Positions 7,374 through 13,923 of a stretch of DNA of 16,233 nt are shown here, in pieces. How positions within the stretch are numbered: the first letter of the stretch is position 1; each line of letters starts with the position of its first letter. The stretch comes from Candidatus Cloacimonadota bacterium. GTDB lineage: Bacteria > Cloacimonadota > Cloacimonadia > JGIOTU-2. Location of the stretch: positions 1 to 16,233 of the forward strand of contig JACNFI010000279.1 in the NCBI GenBank assembly GCA_014384665.1, in the 5' to 3' direction. The notes under the pieces were generated by a model. It was given only the letters and a program-made list of their open reading frames with translations, was not told the DNA's origin and made no database searches. A program made the position numbers and the translations under genes.

Positions 7374-8441
7374 CTATTTTGCTGCAACTTCCAAATTCAG
7401 TAACTTCCTAAAATTATGAATTGCCTGTTGGGGATTTTTCGGATGGAACAAAAGATATTTTTGCGTATAACAACTACTCCAACATCCTTTGCATTCACGA
7501 TATTGTGCCAATCTTTGTTTATAAAATTCACTCTCAAAAATGCTTTGTAAATCATCTTCCAGAAGATTACCAATTTCCTCTCCAAAGCAAAGATGCAAAT
7601 CAGCATTTTCCATAATTGTAAGTCGTGTTGAACTTTTTTTGCCATCTACAAAAGGACATAAATCAGGAAAGTCATTGTTTAATATTCTTGGTAATCCTTC
7701 AATAAATGTATTCAGATTTAGAATATCTGGGTTATCTTTGAGAAATTCAACTGTTTTCAAAAATTTCCCTTCATCTTTTATAATCATCTCACCATCAACT
7801 TTTGTAGTTTCAATAAGAGAATGATACAATCCAATCGTAACCTTCCATCCAGCATTTTTACAAGCGTTAATTATTTCTGGAATTTGAGAAAGATTGATTG
7901 CACTCAAAACGCAATTTGCATAAAGAAATGATTTTGAGCCCATTTGCTCTTTCTTTGTGGCAATCTTCTCCATATTATTGAGAATTGTATCCGAATGATT
8001 CTTAACTCCGCGAAGATAATTTCCAAGTTCATCCAAACCGTCTAAAGATGTTTGAATATTTATATCTTCATCAAGACAGAGATTTACAATTTTGGAGATT
8101 TTTTTGTAATCAAAATAAAGTCCAGAAACAAGAGAAACAGATAAAGGAAAAATCTTTCTGGAATAGAGAAGTATTTCAGGCAGTTCTGGATTTAGAATAG
8201 GTTCCCCACCACTTATAAATCCAACAAAACTGCCATATTTTTGCAATCTACGAGCCACTCTACGAAAATTTGTATAAGTTAAATGCTTTGGTTCGGTTTG
8301 CTTTTCATAAATATTACATTGTCGACATCGTTGGTTACAAAGACGAGTAATTTTAATTTCTGTAACTGAATTTATTGGTCGGTTTTTGCTAAAACTTGCA
8401 ACTGCTTTGCAACTATTTTTCAGCAGATTTAGTGTTTGCAT
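7374..8441 (-). CDS. Radical SAM protein with SPASM-like C-terminal cysteines
   Basis: C35-x3-C39-x2-C42 (LCNQRCRQC) is the radical SAM iron-sulfur cluster motif, and GGEP at 78-81 is the SAM-binding strand-2 motif. Later cysteines at 262, 285, 317, 320 and 324 (CKGCWSSC) look like a SPASM or twitch-type auxiliary cluster region. The length (355 residues) fits SPASM enzymes such as peptide or cofactor maturases. The substrate is unknown: no precursor peptide or partner enzyme is visible next to it. There is no clear Shine-Dalgarno sequence before ATG 8441; the upstream spacer is a decamer repeat. Radical SAM membership is firm, the reaction is not predicted. Confidence 0.85.
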   Translation of the reverse strand: MQTLNLLKNSCKAVASFSKNRPINSVTEIKITRLCNQRCRQCNIYEKQTEPKHLTYTNFRRVARRLQKYGSFVGFISGGEPILNPELPEILLYSRKIFPLSVSLVSGLYFDYKKISKIVNLCLDEDINIQTSLDGLDELGNYLRGVKNHSDTILNNMEKIATKKEQMGSKSFLYANCVLSAINLSQIPEIINACKNAGWKVTIGLYHSLIETTKVDGEMIIKDEGKFLKTVEFLKDNPDILNLNTFIEGLPRILNNDFPDLCPFVDGKKSSTRLTIMENADLHLCFGEEIGNLLEDDLQSIFESEFYKQRLAQYRECKGCWSSCYTQKYLLFHPKNPQQAIHNFRKLLNLEVAAK

Positions 8442-8450
8442 AGATATTTA

Positions 8451-8480
8451 ACCGCTAATGGACGCTAATAGGCGCTAATA
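8451..8480. repeat. Three decamer repeats upstream of the radical SAM gene
   Basis: ACCGCTAATG, GACGCTAATA and GGCGCTAATA follow one another exactly (unit core CGCTAAT). They end 9 bases before the start codon of the radical SAM gene and occupy the place where a ribosome binding site would be. Confidence 0.8.
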
Positions 8481-8593
8481 ATTATTGTTTATCAAAAGTG
8501 AAGGCGAGTATTCACGAATTTGATTTATCTAATTTTGTGTCTTTTTGTGCCTGCCCCGCCTGCCCTGTGAAATTTCTTCCTATTTCACCGGGG

Positions 8594-8642
8594 TTAGATG
8601 CTCTTGTCCCGTCCCGATTTATCGGGATGGAGTGCCATCTAA
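8594..8642 (-). terminator. GC-rich hairpin at the 3' end of the zinc-finger/TPR gene
   Basis: An inner helix CCGTCCCGAT (8609-8618) with ATCGGGATGG (8621-8630) is enclosed by TTAGATG (8594-8600) with CATCTAA (8636-8642); the latter contains the TAG stop of the upstream gene. A second weaker hairpin (GTGAAAT with ATTTCAC near 8568-8590) follows on the minus strand. There is no T-run, so it may be a transcript-end stabiliser or a dispersed palindrome rather than a true terminator. Confidence 0.4.
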
Positions 8643-9859
8643 TGGGGTGGTTTTGTGGCTAAATTTATCCGTTCAAGGTTTTTCTTTGCCAGTTCAAAAT
8701 TGGGGTTCAATTTCAAGGCTTTTTTGAGAAGAATTTTCGCTTCTTCTAATGAATTATTATGTTCATAAATAACTGCCAAATTATTTAATGTTTTAATGTC
8801 TTCCTTTTGTTCAAGGATTTGTTCATAGATTATCTGTGCTTTTTCCATATTCCCTTCTGCTTGGAAGAGAAATGCATAATTGTATTTTGCTTCAACAAAT
8901 TCAGGGTCTAATTCCATTGCATTAAAGAAAAATTGCTTTGCTTTTTCTACTTTACCTTTTGAAGAATAATATATAGCAAAGTAGTAATGAAGGTCTGGTG
9001 AGTCAGGAAATATTTTCAGATTTTTGTTCAAATCTGAATAGGCATTTTTGAAGTTTTGCTTAGCATATTCAAAAGCCACCCGTTGGATGAATTCATTTTC
9101 TGAAAGAACTACTTCAGATTTTGCGAACACTTTTTTATTTATCTTCCATTGGTTATTGATTTTTTTCAATAAAATTGAGAGAGGATATTTACCATTTATT
9201 TCAAATTCAACTATAGATTGATCTTTTTCCTTGCTCATAGCCGTGCGAATTAGGTCAAATCCTTTTATCGATTTGAAAGCTTTGTTTTGTAAGTTTCTCT
9301 TAAGATAATTAATTTTAAATTCTTCATTTTTGTATAGTTCACTATTTAAATGAAGATTGATTGTATCTTCGTAATCAAAATTGATAACTAAGTTCAAAAA
9401 TTTTTCTGCTACTTCTTCATAGTTAAGATGAATCTTCTTAATAGGAATTGATAGTTGCTTGCGAACATAATTATAATTAAGCGTTGATTTCAGTTTTGAT
9501 TCGTGTTTATCGAGGAATGCATTAATCTTGTTTTTTCCTTCTTCAGTTTTTGCGATTTCATCAGGAGTCATATTATTGAATAAAGGATTTTGTGTTTTAA
9601 TCCAATTTTTGAGATGCAAATTCATAAGTTCCTGCTGTTCTGCGACAGATTCAGAATAGTTATTAAGAATAAGCTCGTGCTTTCTTGAGGTTTGTTTTAG
9701 AGTATATTTACAATTTGAAGGACATTCCATTTTGATACGAATTTGATTACAACAATGAAAGCAAATATCTCTTTTAATTTTCAGACATTTTCGTGTAGAC
9801 AGATGCTTTTTACAAACCTGACATCGCTTTGGTGGGAAAATTCCAATAAATTTTTTCAT
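8639..9859 (-). CDS. Cys-rich zinc-finger plus TPR protein of unknown function
   Basis: I do not recognise this 406-residue protein as a named family. Residues 13-50 contain eight cysteines (13, 16, 25, 33, 36, 37, 46, 50), including RCQVC and FHCC, enough for two zinc sites of a treble-clef or B-box-like kind. Residues 55-260 are charged and mostly helical, with a stretch near 205-250 that looks like a small alpha/beta domain (NGKYPLSILLKK). From about 265 to 400 at least three TPR units follow (for example LHYYFAIYYSSKGKVEKAKQ, YNYAFLFQAEGNMEKAQIIY, LNNLAVIYEHNNSLEEAKIL). No signal peptide is seen, so it is probably cytoplasmic, perhaps an adaptor binding protein or nucleic acid. It has no clear ribosome binding site; GTGGCTAAAA sits just before the ATG, as before nadE. 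Confidence 0.8.
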   Translation of the reverse strand: MKKFIGIFPPKRCQVCKKHLSTRKCLKIKRDICFHCCNQIRIKMECPSNCKYTLKQTSRKHELILNNYSESVAEQQELMNLHLKNWIKTQNPLFNNMTPDEIAKTEEGKNKINAFLDKHESKLKSTLNYNYVRKQLSIPIKKIHLNYEEVAEKFLNLVINFDYEDTINLHLNSELYKNEEFKINYLKRNLQNKAFKSIKGFDLIRTAMSKEKDQSIVEFEINGKYPLSILLKKINNQWKINKKVFAKSEVVLSENEFIQRVAFEYAKQNFKNAYSDLNKNLKIFPDSPDLHYYFAIYYSSKGKVEKAKQFFFNAMELDPEFVEAKYNYAFLFQAEGNMEKAQIIYEQILEQKEDIKTLNNLAVIYEHNNSLEEAKILLKKALKLNPNFELAKKNLERINLATKPPH

Positions 9860-9864
9860 ATTTT

Positions 9865-9957
9865 AGCCACGAACATCACGAACAAACACTAACAAAAACG
9901 AATTTTTAAATTATATCATAATAAAGTTCGTGAGAGTTCGTGTTTGTTTGTGGCTTA
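9865..9957. repeat. Opposed roughly decamer arrays between nadE and the zinc-finger gene
   Basis: The left array repeats CACGAAC-like units (AGCCACGAAC, ATCACGAAC, AAACACTAAC, AAAAACGAA; 9865-9903). The right array is their inverse (GTTCGTGAGA, GTTCGTGTTT, GTTTGTGGCT; 9926-9955). TTAGCCAC (9863-9870) faces GTGGCTTA (9950-9957), and 9880-9893 faces 9936-9949 with 12 of 14 matches. The structure runs from the stop codon of nadE to 6 bases before the next start codon, with an AT-rich centre. Confidence 0.75.
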
Positions 9958-10719
9958 TTCCAAGCTTAATGGCATTCGGCGTTTGAATTCTGATTTTTCC
10001 ATTAAATTTTTTATGTGAACGATTTCATCAACTGAAAAGCCTTTTTTCATGATTTCTTTTTCTGAAAGTTTCTCATCAAGAATATAGCAAAGAATCTCAT
10101 CTGCAACTTCATATTTTATACCCAGCTCTTCTTCATCTGTTTGTCCTTGCCATAAATCTGCACTCGGGGTTTTATTAATAATTTGCGAAGGAATTTTGAG
10201 GAATTTAGCTAATTCAAAAACTTCAGTTTTATAAAGATGACCAAGAGGTTCTATTGCACAAGCAGCATCTCCAAACTGAGTGACATAACCAAGACAAAGT
10301 TCGGTTTTGTTTCCAGTCCCGATTACCAGAGCATTCTCTTTAGCAGAAATGTCGTATAGGATGCACATTCTTTCCCGTGCCATTCTGTTGCCGCGACGCA
10401 ACTTATTTGCTTTCTTTTCATATTGGTCAAAATAACTGTCAACCATTTGTGAGATTTCACGAATGTAATATTTTATGCTTAAATTTCGAGCGATGAGTTT
10501 TGCATCTTCAACATTTGCTGGAGAAAGTGTTTTATAGGGCATTATGACAGCAATAACATTTTCTTTTCCAAGAGCTTCTACTGTTAAGTAAGCAGAAACG
10601 GATGAATCTAATCCACCAGATAGGCCGATTATTCCTTTTTTGAATCCTGAATTATGAACATACTTTTTGATAAATGATATGATTCTGTTTTTTTCTTCTG
10701 CGATGTTTATTTTTTTCAT
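9955..10719 (-). CDS. nadE: NH3-dependent NAD+ synthetase
   Basis: NadE converts deamido-NAD to NAD using ATP and ammonia, the last step of NAD synthesis, in the cytoplasm. The ATP-pyrophosphatase P-loop SGGLDSS is at residues 34-40. Further family signatures are RRGNRMARERM (108-118), GTGNKTE (134-140), FGDAACAIEPLG (149-160) and ADLWQGQTDEEELG (187-200). The length of 254 residues fits the short ammonia-dependent form; there is no nitrilase-type glutaminase domain, so ammonia must come from elsewhere. A weak AAGG lies a few bases before ATG 10719. It is probably expressed independently of its neighbours, as repeat-filled spacers of about 95 bases lie on both sides. Confidence 0.96.
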   Translation of the reverse strand: MKKINIAEEKNRIISFIKKYVHNSGFKKGIIGLSGGLDSSVSAYLTVEALGKENVIAVIMPYKTLSPANVEDAKLIARNLSIKYYIREISQMVDSYFDQYEKKANKLRRGNRMARERMCILYDISAKENALVIGTGNKTELCLGYVTQFGDAACAIEPLGHLYKTEVFELAKFLKIPSQIINKTPSADLWQGQTDEEELGIKYEVADEILCYILDEKLSEKEIMKKGFSVDEIVHIKNLMEKSEFKRRMPLSLE

Positions 10720-10730
10720 AGTTTACCTTT

Positions 10731-10820
10731 TAGCCACGGAGTCACAGAGAACACAGAGATAATTAACATGTTGAATTGGTTGAAATGGACAAAATGATTT
10801 AACTGATTCAACTGATTCAC
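10731..10820. repeat. Short-period repeats between the lipoprotein gene and nadE
   Basis: Two patterns lie side by side. First, CACGGAG/CACAGAG recurs three times at 8-9 base spacing (10735-10758), preceded by TAGCCACG as at 9864. Second, GTTGAAT (10770-10776) and GTTGAAA (10779-10785) face ATTCAAC (10806-10812) and a second GATTCA (10814-10819), again an opposed pair of short arrays; the last units overlap the stop of the lipoprotein gene. Confidence 0.6.
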
Positions 10821-11908
10821 CTTATCAATATCTTTTTTCTTCTTTTTTCAGGTTTTGTAGTTTTCTGTTTTTCCGGTCTTGCAATGAGTTCAAGAGTTTT
10901 TTGTTTGATATATTCATCTTCTATACTATTTGCAATTTTTTTTGCTTCCTTTATTTTTCCAGCGCTGACATATTCTTGTGCTATTTTCATAATGCTTCTG
11001 GCTTTCTCTAATGGACTTTCAATTGAATTTGCAATTTCTAACGCTTTTTTAAAACTCCACTGTTTTGCATATGTTCCTGAAATTCGCGATAATATCTTAT
11101 GTTTAATTTTATAATCTCTTAGTGTGTCTGCAATCATTAGAGCTTGTTTAAAATTCCCAGCATTAACATATTCAAATGCAATTTTTGACAAAGCCCTACT
11201 TTTCATTTGGTAATTATTGATGCTGTTTGCAATTTTTAGTGCTTGTTCAAAATTTCCAACTTCAGCATATCCTTTTGAAATGTTTGAGAGGGCTGTTGCT
11301 TTAGTTTTGTAATCCTCTATGCTGTCCGCTATTTGTAATGCTTGCTCAAAATTTCCATCCTTAGTATATCCATTCACAATATTGTGGAGAATTTTAGATT
11401 TCCTTCTTTTATCCTCAACCACATTAACGATCTGTAGAGCCTGTTCATAATTCCCTTCATTAATATATTCATCTGCAATAATTGATAGGGCTCTACATTG
11501 GGTCTCGTAATCTTCAATGTTATGAGCTATTTCTAATGCTTGCTCAAAACTGTTAGCTTCGGCGTATGTTTGAGAAATGAATGAAAGGGCATCTGCTTTG
11601 TATGAATCAGACTTTATGCTGTTTGCAATTTTTAGTGCTTTTTCGAAATTTCCAGCTTTACAATACTCTACCGCAATGCTTGAAAGAGCTTGAGACCTGG
11701 GAGACTCCTTTCTTATACTGTATGCAATTTTTAATGCTTTCTTAAATTTGCCAAGCTCTGCATATCCAGATGCAATTTTTGATAGAGCATAAGATTCTTT
11801 ATCATATTTATTATAATCATTTTCTTTTGCTTTCTCAATGGAATCCGAACATCCAAATAGAATAATCATTACTGAAATTACTAATAAGATTTTAATTATT
11901 TTTTTCAT
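10817..11908 (-). CDS. Lipoprotein made of nine or so 33-residue helical (TPR-like) repeats
   Basis: The N-terminus is a lipoprotein signal (MKKIIKILLVISVMIILFGC) with the lipobox cysteine at 20, so the protein is membrane-anchored outside the cytoplasm. AGGAGGAG at 11920-11913 supports ATG 11908. After residue 40 the protein is an array of units of 33 residues (one of 34) with consensus QALKIANSIEDYxxKxxALSxIAxxYxxAGNFE; eight are nearly complete, with partial units at both ends. Each unit is a helix pair, so the whole should be an alpha-solenoid of the TPR/PPR-like superfamily used for protein binding. The C-terminus is very basic (KPEKRRKKILIR), which is odd for a lipoprotein. The specific partner is unknown. 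Confidence 0.85.
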   Translation of the reverse strand: MKKIIKILLVISVMIILFGCSDSIEKAKENDYNKYDKESYALSKIASGYAELGKFKKALKIAYSIRKESPRSQALSSIAVEYCKAGNFEKALKIANSIKSDSYKADALSFISQTYAEANSFEQALEIAHNIEDYETQCRALSIIADEYINEGNYEQALQIVNVVEDKRRKSKILHNIVNGYTKDGNFEQALQIADSIEDYKTKATALSNISKGYAEVGNFEQALKIANSINNYQMKSRALSKIAFEYVNAGNFKQALMIADTLRDYKIKHKILSRISGTYAKQWSFKKALEIANSIESPLEKARSIMKIAQEYVSAGKIKEAKKIANSIEDEYIKQKTLELIARPEKQKTTKPEKRRKKILIR

Positions 11909-11923
11909 AGCACTCCTCCTGTA

Positions 11924-11970
11924 TTTTTGCCTTTTACCTTTTGCCTTTTACCTTTATTTTTTTACTTTTA
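11924..11970. repeat. Heptanucleotide array TTTTGCC/TTTTACC upstream of the lipoprotein gene
   Basis: TTTTGCC and TTTTACC alternate at an exact seven-base period, then decay into TTTATTT and TTTTAC units. The unit resembles the inverse of the GTAAAAA heptamer at 7224-7280. It begins 16 bases upstream of the lipoprotein start codon, just beyond the Shine-Dalgarno sequence. Confidence 0.75.
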
Positions 11971-12031
11971 TATTATCTACCGACTGCACCACCCAATCAG
12001 CCAATTCTATCATTATATCTTAATTATCCAA
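11954..12031 (-). pseudogene. 3' remnant of a second HAD phosphatase gene
   Basis: The minus-strand frame reads MIELADWVVQSVDNIKVKK and stops at 11954-11956. It matches the C-terminus of the intact phosphatase at 13101 (MIEFADCVVESIDDIKV) in 12 of 17 residues, and about three quarters of the bases over some 63 positions agree. Upstream in frame, a TAA stands where the intact gene has TAT, and homology then fades. It is a short decayed copy. Confidence 0.7.
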
Positions 12032-12056
12032 TCTCTCCATACTTTCATCTTTAAGA

Positions 12057-12222
12057 TTAGTCCTTTATTAGCCCTTTGTTAGTCCTTTTAGTCATTTTTT
12101 CCCTTCTGTCGGGTTTTTGTCGGGTTAATGTGTATGCTGTTCCTCTTCCAGTTTCTCCTATTTTCTTCAGTATAAACATCCTTTGGAGTCTTTAGTGTGA
12201 ACTCCTTGCGAATCTTGGTGCA
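12057..12222 (-). pseudogene. 3' remnant of an AlbA_2/RecG-like regulator
   Basis: One frame reads KEFTLKTPKDVYTEEN, equivalent to KDIYTEEN in the copy at 12271. A shifted frame then gives KKIGETGRGTAYTLTR, a C-terminal winged-helix ending typical of this family, and ends at TAA 12057-12059. The winged-helix core between them is missing. It is a deletion-bearing second copy next to the larger pseudogene. Confidence 0.5.
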
Positions 12223-12234
12223 ATATATCTATAT

Positions 12235-12278
12235 CCGATAAATGTCCGAGATATGTCTGATAAATGTCTGTTATGTCA
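12235..12278. repeat. 11-base tandem repeats at the end of the regulator pseudogene
   Basis: CCGATAAATGT, CCGAGATATGT and CTGATAAATGT follow one another exactly, with a partial fourth unit that overlaps the stop codon at 12271-12273. A perfect palindrome AGTTCGTA-TT-TACGAACT (12278-12295) adjoins it inside the coding end. Confidence 0.65.
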
Positions 12279-13039
12279 GTTCGTATTTACGAACTTTCTT
12301 TTCTCCTGTTTCTTTTAGAATGCCTTTAGTAACCATTTTTTTTAAGTCCCTATATAAGGTTTTTTCAGAAATGTCTGGAACTAATGATTTAAAAGCAGAA
12401 AGATTTATAGTTCCCTTTGCTTTGATGTATTTTACAGCTTTTATCTGCCTTTCATTCAATTCCATTTTTCTTAAATTTTCTTCAGTATAAATGTCTTTGT
12501 AAAAATAAACGGAAAATCCACCAAATTCTTGCTTAAACTCTGGTTCTGGTAATCCTGCTTTCTTACATTCGTCTGTTATTTTAATCGTTCCTCTTCCCCA
12601 TATTTCTATTAGTCCTGCTTTGAAAAATATATCTGCAAGTAATTCATTTCTTGGATAAGAAGCATGACTTCTTTTTAAATCTTCTATTTTAATTTGTTTT
12701 GATAATATTCCTACATTCCATAAGATTATACTATCGGGGTAAATCTTTAATTGAGTATGCGGACCAATATAATCTCTGTGAATGACTGCATTTATGATCG
12801 CTTCTCTCAATGCTTCTTCTGGATATTCCAGTTCCTCTTTTCTGTAAATTCCCTCAAATTTTATCTTTGATATGAGATATTTTGTTCTTAACAATTCCAT
12901 AGCCTTCTCAACCTGTTGAAAAAGATTACCTTCTACATCGTCAGAGCTAATAATATCTGTGTCAGTAAAAAATTACTTTAAGGTACTCATCTCGCCAAGA
13001 GGATTTGAATTCTATGTGTTGGGATTCAGCTTTGTTCAT
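12271..13039 (-). pseudogene. AlbA_2/RecG-like ATP-binding transcriptional regulator with internal deletion
   Basis: The gene begins at ATG 13039 (GGTGG just upstream) with MNKAESQHIEFKSSWRDEYL, the classic N-terminus of COG2865-type AlbA_2 regulators, then hits TGA after 25 codons. A frame shifted by one resumes at once with FFTDTDIISSDD and continues for about 235 codons: YPEEALREAIINAVIHRDY (ATPase-like helix), GRGTIKITDECKKAGLPEP, and a C-terminal winged helix (residues near EKTLYRDLKKMVTKGILKET). The family is usually around 450-550 residues, so roughly 200 residues, most of the AlbA_2 domain, are missing at the junction near 12975. ATG 12900 could still start a 209-residue product, but the DNA-binding N-terminus is lost. 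Confidence 0.75.
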
Positions 13040-13070
13040 TTTACCACCATATTAAAGGTTAAAGACCAGA

Positions 13071-13106
13071 ACTTAAGTCATCCCGACTAATTGGGATAAC
13101 TCAAGT
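13071..13106 (-). terminator. Hairpin overlapping the stop codon of the HAD phosphatase gene
   Basis: A 16-base arm (13106-13091 on the minus strand, starting ACTTGAGTTATCCC) pairs with 13086-13071 across a 4-base loop. Two G-T pairs and one mismatch break the stem, which favours an RNA structure on the minus strand. The TGA stop (13103-13101) is in the arm. No T-run follows, so termination is uncertain. Confidence 0.4.
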
Positions 13107-13883
13107 TTTTAAGTTCCCAACCTTTATATCATCAATTGATTCCACAACACAATCAGCAAATTCTATCATTGTCTCATAATCATCTTTTCCAGTAAGAACA
13201 CCAATGGATAGGGGACATCCAGCATTTTTTGCCATTTGATGGTCCCAAACATTATCGCCAACCACAGCAGTTTTTTCTGGTGGAATATTCACATTCTCAC
13301 ATATTTTATGCACCATATCTGGTGCAGGTTTGTCATTTTTTATGCTATCTGCGCCTGCAATTGTAGTAATATATTCAAGAATGCCAAATGCTTCCATAAT
13401 TTTTTCACATCTTTCTTTAAGGTCAGATGTTGCAACTGCGATTTTTATCCCAGCTTCTGTAATATGTTTAAATAAGCCTTTCAAATCTCCCAATGGTTTT
13501 GCTATAGCTATTAAGTCAGTCACCTTATCTACAGCACCAAAAATTCTATGAGTTGCTTCAAATCCTACTTCAAGCTCAAAACCCAATTTCACTAATTCAT
13601 TTGCTACAATATCTTCTGTTTCAGGTCTGGATTGCGTTAGAATTGAAATATCTAAAATCTTGTTAGTAGCCGGTTCAATTCCCATTGCTCGGATGATATC
13701 ATCGGTTTGCTCATTTGATAAATTGAAGTGTTTACCAAGCAGTCTTGCCCGATGTTTAATAATATCAAGCCACATATCAAGGTCTGATAATGTGCCATCT
13801 TTATCAAAAATGATTAGTTTGATTTTATCAGGATTTATGAAAACATTTCCCTTTTTCAGTTGATATCCATTATTTTTATTCAT
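13101..13883 (-). CDS. HAD-superfamily hydrolase, phosphoglycolate phosphatase-like
   Basis: All four HAD motifs are visible (numbering from ATG 13883): FDKDGTL with nucleophile D27 and general acid D29, ATSD near 151-154 (motif II), K185 in KPAPD (motif III), and GDNVWDHQMA near 209-218 (motif IV). A helical cap lies between motifs I and II (about residues 37-125), as in subfamily IA phosphatases such as phosphoglycolate phosphatase or PpaX. The substrate cannot be read from the sequence. The frame opens three codons earlier at TTG 13892, but AGGA is only one base from that TTG and 10 bases from ATG 13883, so I prefer ATG (260 residues). The length of the family is usually 210-240; extra N-terminal residues precede motif I. 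A decayed copy of its 3' end lies at 11954. Confidence 0.88.
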   Translation of the reverse strand: MNKNNGYQLKKGNVFINPDKIKLIIFDKDGTLSDLDMWLDIIKHRARLLGKHFNLSNEQTDDIIRAMGIEPATNKILDISILTQSRPETEDIVANELVKLGFELEVGFEATHRIFGAVDKVTDLIAIAKPLGDLKGLFKHITEAGIKIAVATSDLKERCEKIMEAFGILEYITTIAGADSIKNDKPAPDMVHKICENVNIPPEKTAVVGDNVWDHQMAKNAGCPLSIGVLTGKDDYETMIEFADCVVESIDDIKVGNLKT

Positions 13884-13923
13884 TGAATCCAAATCCTAAC
13901 CTGTCAATCACGAATTCGTTGTT

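Noticed and set aside
8545..8727. Plus-strand reading frame of 60 codons in and beside the 3' end of the zinc-finger gene
   Set aside because: It covers palindromic spacer sequence and the antisense of the TPR coding end, has no ribosome binding site, and gives no recognisable protein. Other antisense frames (for example 5943-6239, 7540-7824, 13330-13551) were rejected for the same reason.
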